A DNA stretch of 64,000 bases from Ascidia mentula (lineage: Eukaryota > Chordata > Ascidiacea > Phlebobranchia > Ascidiidae), in contig OX387200.1 in assembly GCA_947561715.1 (NCBI GenBank), positions 10,108,501 to 10,172,500 on the forward strand, in the 5' to 3' direction. The translations under genes were made by a program, and so were the position numbers. The notes below the pieces were generated by a model. The model made no database searches, was not told where the DNA came from, and worked only from the letters and a program-made list of their open reading frames with translations. This document shows positions 1 through 12,418 of this stretch, piece after piece. Position 1 is the first letter of the stretch, and the number at the start of each line of letters is the position of its first letter.

Positions 1-1648
1 ACAATTTACGAAAGCCCACAAAGAACACAATGTTACTGTAGAAGCAGAAAATGGAAAAATATCAGACCTAAAAGGTGTGCAAACATATTTTTGCTTCTTG
101 CATGCCATTTGTGATCTCTGGCTAGAGACTGTGTGTTTAAGTGTTAACTACATTTATTATTCACTGCTTTAAAAATTCTTTTTATTCACTGAGTTTGTGA
201 TTTTTATGGCGACCTTTCTTATGTTTTGGAAAACAATTTATAAAGATAATGTGGGCTGATCAATACTTAATTGTTAATCAATATTTTTGCACCCATTGCT
301 GTCGTATTATTATCTAGGCCACTTTCATGGTCTTGTTTTCTTTTTCAGATATATTTTCATTTATAAGTGAGGATAAAGAACGAGATTTCATTTATGACCT
401 TACCCTCAGTCCTGAAGAAAACCAGGCTAAATCCAAAAAAATATCCTGTTATGCTTATGCATACGAAGAGGGTGTTTGTATGAATGTCAACACAATATCC
501 TCATATGTTGAAGCTAACAGACTTGTAAGCCAAGTTTGAATAAGTTAATACCTTTTGTATGTCATCATGTTTGCTTTGTAGGTTTCTAAACCAGATTCTT
601 TGTTTGTCTCTTCACAAAATCGCATTCATCCTACAAGTAAAGTCGATGAAAAGTCACAGGTTGTAATAATCATTTACTAATTTAAGCTAAATTAAATTTG
701 TTTGGTATTTGGTACGTTCTGCTGTGTATTGTATTGCAATGTATATTGCTTTTGATCATTACCATACCAGGGCATCTCAATTTTCGGGCTGCCAGATTTG
801 CCTTTGTTGGGACAATTCACTATTTTACACTTTTAGTTGTCACAAAAAATTATTTTTATTATCTTTTAAAATGAAGTCACATGACAAAAAAATTGCGCTG
901 ATAAATACAGTGTTTTGTGTGTATTGGACAATTTGCAACGAAAACCTCTATTGGCTGAACTAAAACCTTTTCAGCTAATGTCATGTTTAAGTTAAATTGA
1001 CCATGATCAAAAATTAAGTTCGGGAGAGCACCAAGGTTTGACAAAAACTAATCGTCAGCAACTCGTCAGGTGGGAACGGATTGCTTGGTTGGAGAACGAA
1101 CGGAGATCCTCAGCCGATCATCGGTGAAGCGATCAGTTGTCGGTCGCAACTGCGTCATAGGTACGGGAGTGAGATTATCAAACTGCATTATTATGGACCG
1201 GGTTCACGTTGAGAACGGGTAAAATGATCACTGGGTTTGAAAATCTTGTGCAGAGGTAACATCTTTCAATTTTTCCAGATGTAACGTAAACGGTTGTATT
1301 ATTTGCGACGATGTTTTGATTGGGGAAAAAGGCGAATTAAAAGACTGTTTTGTTGGTACACAGATGAAGTTGCCCGCTGCATGTAAGTTGGCTTTTAAAT
1401 ATTTACAAGTCCTTAAACACTTTTTGTAAACTATTTGAACGTGGTGTCCTGTAACTAGTACGGGAAAAAAAGTGGAATTTCAGTCTTAAATGTGCCTTGC
1501 AATAACATATTCCTTGAAAAACAAAACACTTATCCGCTATTGTAAGGCAAATAGATCCGTAGAACATCTAATAACTTATCTGTATGTTACAGCTCGTCTG
1601 TCAAAAGAATCTATGGTTGAAAATCAAACTATGATGGAATTTGAGTAA
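1..1648 (+). CDS. EIF2B3: eIF2B gamma subunit, C-terminal exons
   Basis: Subunit of eIF2B, the cytosolic guanine-nucleotide exchange factor for initiation factor eIF2. Six exons are readable: 1-74 (cut by the window edge), 349-524, 582-659, 1070-1218, 1279-1382 and 1593-1648, all with GT/AG borders and intron phases that match at every junction. The product follows the vertebrate EIF2B3 C-terminus as I remember it: a linker ending in DIFSF, a stretch with CYAYAYEEG and VEANR, then left-handed beta-helix type repeats (VGTDCLVGERT, VKRSVVGRNCVIG, NCIIMD, KDCFVG) and a short end MVENQTMMEFE before TAA at 1646-1648. The N-terminal nucleotidyltransferase-like domain lies outside the window. The gene converges on AMPD about 470 bases downstream. 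Identification is from remembered family sequence, not a search. Confidence 0.9.
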
Positions 1649-2111
1649 ATGTCGTATTTTGCTGCTAATGGTATGTTTCGTTGGTTTGTGATCTGACGGA
1701 ACATCAATAGGAATTGCGCTGCTTTGAATTTGCGACGTAATATTTTTTTGAAATGTTGTTTTTAAGGATTGTTGCGGGTTGTCTGTTTTGTTACTGCTGA
1801 AGATACATGCCATTTACGTTTGATTACATCAAAACGGTTTATTTGCGGTATTTCTTGTTCCGAAGCAAGATATTGGTATTACAAAGTTCTCCCATATGGT
1901 TTTGCAATTTCAGTTGTTAGATCCTCTTTTCTACAAACGTTTTCCTTTTGTTTTGTTGTGGTTTGCGGCACAACAGGGACTTAATACGGTGTTGGTAATA
2001 TAATGTGCAAACTCTGCGTCACCATGTTTACGATGATCGTGGATGCTGAATATACTGCTGAAAAACTGATGTTTGTTTGAATTTGTTTCACCAAAACCAA
2101 ACAAGTTTAGG
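1649..2111 (+). other. EIF2B3 3' UTR / intergenic space
   Basis: About 460 bases between the EIF2B3 stop and the convergent poly(A) signal. I see no AATAAA on the plus strand before 2112, so this is probably all EIF2B3 3' UTR. Short open frames on both strands look like chance. Confidence 0.5.
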
Positions 2112-2123
2112 AATAAATTTATT
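2112..2123. terminator. Palindromic poly(A) signal shared by two convergent genes
   Basis: AATAAATTTATT reads AATAAA on both strands: 2112-2117 for EIF2B3 (plus) and 2118-2123 for AMPD (minus). The AMPD copy overlaps the AMPD stop codon (TGA at 2125-2123), so the AMPD 3' UTR would be only some 10-30 bases. The role as poly(A) signal is inferred from sequence and position. Confidence 0.6.
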
Positions 2124-5100
2124 CAAGAAGCAACATTTTCACGGTGCGAGGTAACCCCATTGGATTCGAAATGCCCGGTGGAGTCGCGTTTTTCCAATTC
2201 TCCAAATGAATGGGGTTGACGAAGCAAATCATGCGAGAGAAGCAGAAGTTCATCAGCCAATGTTTCCTCTCGAAACGCAAGTCTTATATCCGGAACATTT
2301 GTTTTTGAAATATCGTTTCCCGCTGAACCGTCATTTCTACACGACATAAGCAATTTCTTACAGTGACAATTTGAAGATTGAGTCGTCATTAAAAGAGAAA
2401 AGATTACAAAAACGCAATTTTTTTTAAAGGTTTGAAAATCTTAGGAAACTTATTTTACTAACCTGTAATCGTCTCCGAGCCATCTCATTTTTTCTTCGTG
2501 CGAAAATCCACTTAAACGAACGCTGGTTCGCGAAAGCTCACACATATCGCAAACACTAAGCTTCCAAACCTGCAAATAACCGGTGCGAATTTAGCGTTTT
2601 AAAATGTCAGCTCGATTAACACAACATAGACGGTGACGCAAGTGATAAGTCAGGCCCTACTTACGTTACATCAATTTCAACTAACCTGCGCTGCTACAGC
2701 GTATTCCTCCATAAGGGGCTCCATAGTAAAATGAAACTGAAGCGGATCGTCAGTTGACAGACATACGTTAAGGCCTCTGGCAAAGTAGTCAGGGAATGGA
2801 CTTTTGTTGTACTCGAGAAAGAGGTGGTTGTTGCTGAGTGGAGACATGCAGATGCCGACTTGAGCAAGATAGTACAAGTACTGCAGAACCGGCACCTAAA
2901 AGTGTATTTACAAAGTGTATCATGCGAAAAAAGTGATTTTATCTTTTCAAACATAATCTGTTTATGTCGTCGAAACGCTCGTGATTTTTGTCAATATTTA
3001 GTACCTTCTTTAAAACCAGGCCGTGTGAGATGTTTTCGGCGAGCAAAAACCCAGTCAGTAGGTGGTCTAAATGACCTGCCTCTCCACAATGTGGACGTAA
3101 CGCAAATGTATTCATTCCTCGAGAACTGAAAGCAAATTGGTGAGTTGCGACCAATATACAAATTATAAATAAACTTGTTTAAACCATGTCGACTTACTGC
3201 CGAAGGTAATTAATCCTCATCACGTTGGCGTACATATAGAATATGTAATAAGTGTAAGAAGGGTTTGAATCTCTTCTCCACTGATCTGGAGTTGGAGAGG
3301 ATTTCTTCATGAAACCAGCTTCTTGCTTTGATTCATCATCGACGCTGTCGAATCCTATTACATGCCTGTCGTATCGAGAGCTGTTACAACTTGTAATAAC
3401 TTTTCAGACAACATGCACGTAACAATTCCAAGGAAACAAAATTTACACTTGCTAACCAAATACAACAGTCGGTGCCGACAAATAGACTAAGTTTATACCT
3501 AAGAAACATGCTGATATCTTTGTGCTTGTGGGGTTTAACGCTGGCTTCCATCACTGGACGAAAGACGTTGTCCAAAATTTGTTGAAACGTTTCAACGGCG
3601 CCTTTGGATTTATACATGTCGCTGCATCAACATTAAAAACGACATGCTATATGACAAAGGCACTCTGTTTGACTTATCCAACCACATAGCCAGAGTTAAC
3701 GAAATCTAATTGAAATGTCATATTGATTTTACATTGCTGGACAACAGAACAAACAATTTTTCATCGTTATTGATAACATCACACGTCTTACTAAAGTCGA
3801 GGAACTTGTATAAGCCAACGTATGTGAGTGCTTTCAAGCTTGTGGGAGCAAAACCAATGTGCCAGGTTTTCCCATTCATCGTAACTCTTTCCATAAATTG
3901 AGATCCGTAATTCAAGAAGATGATACTTCTGCTCAGTCAAGTTTTGTTCAACTTGCTGTGGATAGTTTGTATATGTTATATTACATAAGTTATATTTTGT
4001 ATGTTTAAGGTATAGGATCGGCTGATTGTGTAGGTATTTTGTTGGCAGTCCAGCGTATGCGAATCTTCTATAATGGCATGGTGGTAACGCAGACAGTTGT
4101 AGATCAGAGAATTTCACTTGATGAACAGGAGCGAGATAACTCAGTCCCCACCCAACAGATAAGTATCATTTCCGTCCACCCACCTGCACTGATGTATGTA
4201 TTAGGCCACTGTAGGCCACTGATAGTTAGTGTGGGTTTGGAGGTCAACTTATGCAGGCACACAACTTTTACATTTATTGAGATTTGGTGCCACCGTATTA
4301 CAGTAACGTAGATATATTACTCTATGCAGGAGGGGGGTCACACCATGAAACGCACAAATTCCCCAAATTTTTGTGGCACCCTCCCATGTAGAGAAGGTTT
4401 CACTTACACTTATTATTTCTGCAAAGTAGTCCCCATTGATATCGTTATTGGTTTTCAGAAAGATTTCTCGCAGTTCTGATGCTCCCATTGGGCTGTACAA
4501 GTTGTTAAAGCGATCGAACCGATGAAATGTTTGCCTGTCCTGCCAAAATTACATACATTTATTTAAATGGATAAAATCTACCAACCTGAACTATGCACTT
4601 ACTGCGTGGACATCCAATGAGTCAACGTTTAAATGAAAAGGGTCAAGATGAAGAAAATGGAAAACCTGTTCAATAGATTGTTTTTCAGTAAGTTACAGTT
4701 TACACATACCAGTTCTCCTTAAACTTTTTTTGACCATGACAATTTTTTGACAATGCTACATTCCATTCACCCAAATGCAAACCAACATGACCGCAATATC
4801 CCAACTATACAGAATAATGTTATTTCGATTTTTGTGCATTGTTCAGAATCTACTCAAGCTATTTGCTGCGATTAGAGAAAACCTCATCAATATCTACAGA
4901 CGATGTTTGTTGAAGTTTTTTGGATAGGCACAGATTTAGCATTGCGAACAAACAGCAGTATAAAAAAGAAATTATTTACTCTATTCTGTTGGTCACCCTT
5001 GCAAAAATCCATTCACCTTGTGGTGTGAACCATTCACCAGAAATACTGGTTTATGCTGTGGATTCTCTCACGCTAATAGTTGCTCGTGTATGTTTAATCG

Positions 5101-8100
5101 TAGAAAAATTTCCTCACCTCTCTGAGAGTCATTTTTCTGCCTTCCTTTTTTAAAACCATCCTCTCAGGTTCTTTCTTAGCTTTTTCTTGTATAAATCCAA
5201 GCAAATGCTTTTGACTCATGCAAGCAGCAGCGTGTATATGGGTGTCTACCTACGAAAAACGTTACATATATGTGTGAGCTCTTGGCCATTTTTTTGGTTT
5301 TTATTTATAAAGCGCTTTGTTCGATTAACCTTTCTGACGTTGTAAAAATCTCTCCGACAAGAACGTCCAGGATTTTTCATCATTTCCAGCTCAGTTTCTT
5401 CGTTAAGAAGGCGATGCATTCCAAATTTGTTTTTCAAATATGATAATCGCTGATAGCAGAACGACTTGCTAAAAACAACATATAGTACAGCGTAAAGCAG
5501 TGTGGTGGCAAACTTTTCGACTCACAGGCAAGGAATTAAAATTTACAAGCGGACTATGACCCATGCAAGTATAAAGTGTACAAATAACGTTTACAACAAT
5601 GTAAACTATGACTTTTCCATTCTTTGTACACTTCTGTACTAACCCATTGACAATAATTGGAGTTTAAAAGTTGTAACTGAAAAGAAAAAAAAAACGTGCA
5701 CCAAAATTATACGACGCTTATTTGTACCAAGTTCTGGTGGGCCAGGTTAAAAGGCCTAACGAGCCAGATTTGTCTGGTGTAAAGACAGTACTTAAAATCT
5801 AAAAATTTACTCCATTAAAGTACTTCTATGTGATATACAAACACAATGATATTCTTTGTACCTACAGGGGCCCGTCAGCAACGAGTGCATACAGAAGGTT
5901 TCGATTGGTGATAAAGGTATCGCGGTTGGCAAGGGGCAAGTAAATCTCTTTTCCGTTTTCGCCGTCGATTACGGTCACTACTCCCTTGCAACATGTAACC
6001 TCCCAATGTTTCTCGTCGTTAGGAATACTCGGTTTCTCCATTGGATACAAATAGTCTACAAAAAAAACCTATTATTAAATATAACACTTCTAGTATATTA
6101 TTCATTATACATTAAGTATATTATTATACTACTAAATGTACGAATAACGTTATATGGTGAGTATTATTTTTAAAACTATTTATTACCCGGATATGATGCA
6201 GGCCTAAATGTAGAGTGAGTCGCTTTCGAAGTAAACTGGGCCACAACGTTGGGGAAATTCTGTCTCGCAAGTCTCATGTAGTACTGTCTAGTTTTTAAGG
6301 CGTGGATTAGGCTAACGCAAGAGTCGCGTAGTTCCTGTAAATTACAATGCATATATTTACCACTTCCATCAATCATGTCACAAGCAAATCCAACAGAACG
6401 CATTTATACCGGAAAAGCAAAGTCTTCGCTTTCTCCAGAGACAAAAACACGTTGAAATGGAATGGTTTCAGTACTTCTTTCCAATTCGTTTGAAGGTTTT
6501 GTGTGCATCGTATGTTGAGGTTCTGAAGACTGCGTTTCCGCCTCTTCAATTTCCACTACGCTCATTCGCTCGGGTTTATGCAAGTTGTTTACAGATTCCC
6601 TAAATTCAAATTTATTTCACCCAATGTGATTAGTAAATCAAATCTGGATCAAAAAAACCAAAGGCCCCTGGCAGGCTGTCGATCGCACACCGTATCAATA
6701 ATAATGTATTAAAATCCAAACACAGCGATCTTCAGACAGCTCAGATCGATTTATTTAGAGAAAAATATATTTCGCCTAAAACGGCATCATCAGTTTCTCC
6801 ATTTACCAAAACTGCCAAAAAGGAAAAACAGAAAGGAAAAAGTCAAGAATGTAACGCAAAAAGGTTACGCAAGCTAAAAATAAATAAAAATTAATAAAAA
6901 CTATAAAAATATTCAGGTTTCAAGCATTAACTAAAAAATAATAAAAGTATGAATTAACTGCATGTGGTCAGACCTGTCTGTACTACTTTGCTTTCAAAAA
7001 CCACTGGCGCTGACACCGAGTGAGCACACAAACATACAGAAGCAACTGAATGTAAAAACAGAACAAAAGTGGAAGGGGAATGGACGTCACGAACTGCAGA
7101 CAGGTAGGCCTGTGGGCGAACAGGTGTGACCGATAAGACTCGGTGAATGATAAGACGATAAAAACAGGTTAACAACACAGGAAAAGTCATCAACCCGTTA
7201 CAGCGAAAACAAGCGCAAACAAAAACATAGTCCTACGGGCGGGGAATAGCAAAACAAACTATTTGCATGATGGTGTTACCATGGTTTGCACATTGATTTG
7301 TGCCCGTATTCTGTGCAACCATAAGTCCTCATATAGATCCAAACTCCCTGCAGGTGGTTTTTGCACGAACGTCACGTCATAGCAACTTGGCAATATGGGT
7401 CTTTGCTGGAATGTTTCGCTATGCTTCTTCAGGTAGTGGTTACCCAGCGCCGTAGCATCGCTATCTAGCGAGCACTCGAACTGGTACCAAGTAGACCTGT
7501 GAGCATTCCAGCGAGTGGAGAACTTGTTTTTCGTCTGCCCAACATACTGGGCTCCGCAGGTTTTGCACGAGGCCACATATATCCCATAGTCGCGACATGT
7601 TAGTCGCTGACGCAACATTATTCTGCCTTTGGGGGTACACAGGAAGGTAGTTGTGGGCACCATGGGCTCGTGGTTACCATGGTGCCCGCACAGCGCACAG
7701 TGGCCGCAAGGGGCCGATTGGCCAGTGTCCCGAGGCTCGGTGCGATGGGCAAGCTGCTTGTAGTGGCATAGTTTGTTAAACATCGTTGGTCCTCTCCGAT
7801 AAACGATGGAAGCATTTGCCTGGAGGCTCAATTCATTGGGCGAAAGACGCAGTATATGAGGGAATGCTGTTGCCCAGATAAGTTTGTGCAGGCTTGGAAG
7901 CGAGTCTACCGACTTGTTGTGGAAGAATCTAGACTTCCAAGCGCTGGCTGTTGCTAACACATCGCATGTCATCCTCACCGGGAAATTGGATTTCACAGCT
8001 TTATCTTTCAGCCACAATAGGGCCTTTTTGTAGTCGCTTTCATTCTCGTTTAAGCGCCGCATCCGTATGGCTTCGGAAAACACAATTGATTTAAACACAT

Positions 8101-11100
8101 GGATTGGGTGGTGGGAACGCCTATTAAGAAAACAACGGTCAAGTGCTGTGGGCTTAGTGTGATTGGTGGTTTTGAAGCCCGCCAGTGACACGGGGTCGAT
8201 AATGTGGCACACATCAAGAAATTCAACTCCAGTGCATGGCTTTGCCGTTGTGGCTTGGCGGAAAGTTAGTTCCAAGCCTGCGTTACGAAAGCATTCCACC
8301 AACTTCTGTTGTATGACATTGGTTGTTTTAACCCCAAGCGACACCCATATAATGTCATCAATGAACCTCTTAAATATGTACGCCTTGTTTATTGCTGTGG
8401 CAGCTTTGCAAACAATGAAGTGAACAGCAATGTTAGCCACCGATACTGAGTTATTGTCACCTGTGACAATGCCTTCTTTTTGGCAATAAAAAGAATCTGC
8501 ATTCCTCAATATGGCGTTGTCAATGCAAAACATTGTCAATTCGATGATGGTGTTTCTTGCCTGCGCGGTGAATGTTGAGTGACCATTCAAAGCCGCCTTC
8601 AAAGCCTGGCGTATAATGGATCTGGGAAGGTTGGGATATAATGATTTTACATCCCCTGCCACAATGCATAGTTCCTGGCGCCGCATTTTCTTGGAGAGGT
8701 GTTGCGCATTTTCCATTTTCCACTTGTGGAGTTCTTCTAAATAATCTTTACTGTCCCGGGAATATTCATTTACGTTTGCCTTGCAGTAGAGTACACTGAT
8801 CGGCTGCAAAATGCTTTCCAGGAAAATCGTAGTTCGGGACGTCGTGGTGTTTCCAGATGCTTGCACCAGTCTCACTGGCATCTCTCCAATACTGCAATGC
8901 AGCAGCTCTTCAGGTGCGAGCTTGTGGGTTTTGAACAACGGATACGCATATCCGGGTTCGTTGCACGCAAAGAATTTTGCTGTAGTCTGGTCCTACATCT
9001 GGAAACACCACGACGTCCCGAACTACGATTTTCCTGGAAAGCATTTTGCAGCCGATCAGTGTACTGCAGATTCTTTTTATTGCCAAAAAGAAGGCATTGT
9101 CACAGGTGACAATAACTCAGTATCGGTGGCTAACATTGCTGTTCACTTCATTGTTTGCAAAGCTGCCACAGCAATAAACAAGGCGTACATATTTAAGAGG
9201 TTCATTGATGACATTATATGGGTGTCGCTTGGGGTTAAAACAACCAATGTCATACAACAGAAGTTGGTGGAATGCTTTCGTAACGCAGGCTTGGAACTAA
9301 CTTTCCGCCAAGCCACAACGGCAAAGCCATGCACTGGAGTTGAATTTCTTGATGTGTGCCACATTATCGACCCCATGTCACTGGCGGGCTTCAAAACCAC
9401 CAATCACACTAAGCCCACAGCACTTGACCGTTGTTTTCTTAATGGGCGTTCCCACCACCCAATCCATGTGTTTAAATCAATTGTGTTTTCCGAAGCCATA
9501 CGGATGCGGCGCTTAAACGAGAATGAAAGCGACTACAAAAAGGCCCTATTGTGGCTGAAAGATAAAGCTGTGAAATCCAATTTCCCGGTGAGGATGACAT
9601 GCGATGTGTTAGCAACAGCCAGCGCTTGGAAGTCTAGATTCTTCCACAACAAGTCGGTAGACTCGCTTCCAAGCCTGCACAAACTTATCTGGGCAACAGC
9701 ATTCCCTCATATACTGCGTCTTTCGCCCAATGAATTGAGCCTCCAGGCAAATGCTTCCATCGTTTATCGGAGAGGACCAACGATGTTTAACAAACTATGC
9801 CACTACAAGCAGCTTGCCCATCGCACCGAGCCTCGGGACACTGGCCAATCGGCCCCTTGCGGCCACTGTGCGCTGTGCGGGCACCATGGTAACCACGAGC
9901 CCATGGTGCCCACAACTACCTTCCTGTGTACCCCCAAAGGCAGAATAATGTTGCGTCAGCGACTAACATGTCGCGACTATGGGATATATGTGGCCTCGTG
10001 CAAAACCTGCGGAGCCCAGTATGTTGGGCAGACGAAAAACAAGTTCTCCACTCGCTGGAATGCTCACAGGTCTACTTGGTACCAGTTCGAGTGCTCGCTA
10101 GATAGCGATGCTACGGCGCTGGGTAACCACTACCTGAAGAAGCATAGCGAAACATTCCAGCAAAGACCCATATTGCCAAGTTGCTATGACGTGACGTTCG
10201 TGCAAAAACCACCTGCAGGGAGTTTGGATCTATATGAGGACTTATGGTTGCACAGAATACGGGCACAAATCAATGTGCAAACCATGGTAACACTATCATG
10301 CAAATAGTTTGTTTTGCTATTCCCCGCCCGTAGGACTATGTTTTTGTTTGCGCTTGTTTTCGCTGTAACGGGTTGATGACTTTTCCTGTGTTGTTAACCT
10401 GTTTTTATCGTCTTGTCATTCACCGAGTCTTATCGGTCACACCTGTTCGCCCACAGGCCTACCTGTCTGCAGTTCGTGACGTCCATTCCCCTTCCACTTT
10501 TGTTCTGTTTTTACATTCAGTTGCTTCTGTATGTTTGTGTGCTCACTCGGTGTCAGCGCCAGTGGTTTTTGAAAGCAAAGTAGTACAGACAGGTCTGACC
10601 ACATGCAGTTAATTCATACTTTAATTATTTTTTAGTTAATGCTTGAAACCTGAATATTTTTATAGTTTTTATTAATTTTTATTTATTTTTAGCTTGCGTA
10701 ACCTTTTTGCGTTAGATTCTTGACTTTTTCCTTTCTGTTTTTCCTTTTTGGCAGTTTTGGTAAATGGAGAAACTGATGATGCCGTTTTAGGCGAAATATA
10801 TTTTTCTCTAAATAAATCGATCTGAGCTGTCTGAAGATCGCTGTGTTTGGATTTTAATACATTATTATTTCACCCAATTTAAGTTATAGCCTACATATTT
10901 TGTTACAAAAATAAACGATTTTATCGTGTTTTTAATTGCAAAAAAAAACTCAGGACCGAATTTGTTTAAATTTATTAAAACTTACGTGGGGAAAGTCTGC
11001 GATAGGTCTGGATCGGCAACAATGGGAATTATACTTGGTCTGGGCCAACTTGTCACCAGGTTCGTACCGGATCCAACACTTATTGAAGCTCTGTGCTTTT

Positions 11101-11897
11101 GCATACGACGCCTCGCCTGTTCAGATTCCAACTCTATAGGCTTCTCATTTCCCATTTCGACGTGTCGCTTGGTTTCCATCTTAAGGTCCTCCTGGAAGGC
11201 ACTTGTTAAAGTAAACAATGGCTTTTATTTTGAATTAAAATTTAAATACAATAAAATTCACAACTAACTGCAACACCAATAAAGCAATCTTCATTTTAGG
11301 GGAAATTTGATTTCGCTTCCCTTATAATCTCTTATCTTGTCTATTTGCAGGTGCATTGTAGTCTGAAGTTACAGTCGACCATGCACGTGTATAAACCTAG
11401 TACAGCATTTTAAATTCTTGTTTATTCTCCCGCCCCAAACACTCAGTCAAAAAGAAATCGCTCGTCTTTAAATATTTGTTAGCTTAACACAGTTGATTTC
11501 AGCTGGGAGTCTGCAAAACATTTTTAATGCTGGGTCCGCTAATAAATAACAATCCACAAAGTTCAGTTGCTGTACAACGTTTTTAAGCAAAAGTATTGTT
11601 TGCAAAACTGCCCCATTGGTATAAAACAACAATAAAAAAATGCTATTTAACACCTCTATATCAACCAGCAATCTTTTTTGTTTATTTTTATTTTTACCAT
11701 AAAGAGACGTTCAGCGATTTCTGAAAGCCGTTTCGTGTACTGTTCCTCATCGGTAAGAATCACACTGCTTCCTGCTGTCTCTTCAACCTGTGCAGCAAGA
11801 ATGCGCACAATATCATTTGCCAGGGCTGCCGAAGCTGTTTTTCCAATATCATCACAGCTTGATGTCGTGGGTGAAGCAAGAAATAGAGTCTTATTTT
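2123..11897 (-). CDS. AMPD: AMP deaminase (AMPD2-like)
   Basis: Deaminates AMP to IMP in the cytosol (purine nucleotide cycle). Exons in transcript order: 11698-11897, 10986-11191, 6410-6599, 6187-6334, 5866-6055, 5330-5468, 5118-5249, 4603-4665, 4408-4539, 3792-3955, 3499-3621, 3198-3365, 3005-3125, 2686-2895, 2463-2569, 2123-2336. Intron phases agree across every junction checked, including the one spanning the 4.4 kb intron that holds the Penelope-like insert. Catalytic-domain landmarks are all present: zinc-site [40 protein letters not shown], and WKLS near the end. The first coding exon was not found, and an extra small exon between 11698 and 11191 cannot be excluded. The two 5'-most exons are weakly conserved and rest on splice phase plus copies in units 2 and 3. 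Resemblance is closer to vertebrate AMPD2 than AMPD3, judged from memory. Confidence 0.93.
6770..6793 (-). ncRNA. Hammerhead-like ribozyme core in Penelope-like element (left arm)
   Basis: On the minus strand CTGATGA is followed by one base, a GCC/GGC stem with a six-base loop, then GAAA. Flanking GAGAAA and TTTCTC could form stem I, with an AT-only stem III of about two pairs. Penelope-like elements are known to carry minimal hammerhead motifs. The extra base between CTGATGA and stem II departs from the textbook core, so activity is uncertain. Confidence 0.45.
7259..8985 (-). CDS. Penelope-like RT / GIY-YIG endonuclease, 5'-truncated copy
   Basis: Copies element RNA into DNA and nicks the target. 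Reading the minus strand, the frame is open from about 8985 with no start codon of its own (5'-truncated). In order: a PLFKTHKL motif, RT block [13 protein letters not shown] catalytic block [11 protein letters not shown] (FIDD in place of YADD), a Cys/His-rich linker ([13 protein letters not shown], possible zinc site), then GIY-YIG motifs [11 protein letters not shown] and AQYVGQTKN with the expected downstream Arg/His (RWNAHRS). The first residues of the RT domain are missing. Confidence 0.85.
9050..10307 (+). CDS. Penelope-like RT / GIY-YIG endonuclease, internally deleted copy
   Basis: Mirror copy of the minus-strand gene. Relative to it about 285 bases are absent around 9062-9066, removing the GDVKSLYP block; the break lies at a short CTGCA match, suggesting microhomology joining. 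Open plus-strand sequence before 9050 is only read-through of the inverted RT segment and not a real N-terminus. FIDD, the Cys/His linker and the GIY-YIG domain are intact. Few differences from the other arm, e.g. DPM for DPV. Confidence 0.8.
10773..10796 (+). ncRNA. Hammerhead-like ribozyme core in Penelope-like element (right arm)
   Basis: Mirror copy of the motif at 6770-6793, identical in core and stem II, near the 3' side of the plus-strand element copy. Confidence 0.45.
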
Positions 11898-12255
11898 CTG
11901 AAAAAAATATCAACTGTTGTGTTATAGTGCCCGTAAAGTAAACGTCAATTTGTTAATTCGTGCTTATTGTAGCATCCTAGTGCCTTTTTTACTTTTTGCA
12001 CCAGTGCTTAACATTGTAACAATAAAGACTGATTAGTTGTCTAGTTCAGGGATCACTAAGGGCTTCGCGAACCTGCGGGGGTCGCACGGCGAATTTAATG
12101 GATTGCGAAGATTACGGTAATTTCTAAATACATTAGCACAAAATACGCACGTGCTATTTCACACGCCACGTACTCGTATGCATTCTTGTATGTTCCCTAA
12201 GTTCTAGAAGTTTTCAGTAGATGCCAAAAAGTATTAGAGTCTATAGCTCTGGCCT

Positions 12256-12418
12256 AGTTAACACAGCTATCCACTAATTAACACAGCTATCCACTAATTA
12301 ACACAGCTATCCACTAGTTAACACAACTATCTACTATTTAACACAGCTATTCACCAGTTAACACAGCTATCCACCAGTTAACACAACTATCCACAAGTTA
12401 ACATAACTATCCACTAAA
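12256..12418. repeat. 20-bp minisatellite, unit 1
   Basis: About eight imperfect copies of TTAACACAGCTATCCACTAA, with decayed copies at the right end (AACTATCCACTAAA). Confidence 0.85.

Larger units (their letters stand above)
6626..10864. mobile_element. Penelope-like element, head-to-head inverted pair
   Basis: A 4.24 kb insert in the AMPD intron between exons 2 and 3. It is flanked by a 14-base direct repeat, TTATTTCACCCAAT, at 6612-6625 and 10865-10878; units 2 and 3 have one copy of this site and no insert. Two 5'-truncated copies of one element face each other: minus strand to the left, plus strand to the right, with arms about 6700-8500 and 9062-10860. Each encodes the 3' part of a reverse transcriptase joined to a GIY-YIG endonuclease, the mark of Penelope-like elements. 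Translated arms differ at only a few residues, so insertion looks recent. Confidence 0.9.

Noticed and set aside
709-963. 84-codon plus-strand open frame between EIF2B3 exons
   Set aside because: Lies wholly in an EIF2B3 intron, low-complexity composition, no recognisable domain.
8811-9049. N-terminal part of the plus-strand Penelope frame as a distinct protein domain
   Set aside because: It reads the inverted RT segment in a non-coding frame across the palindrome centre.
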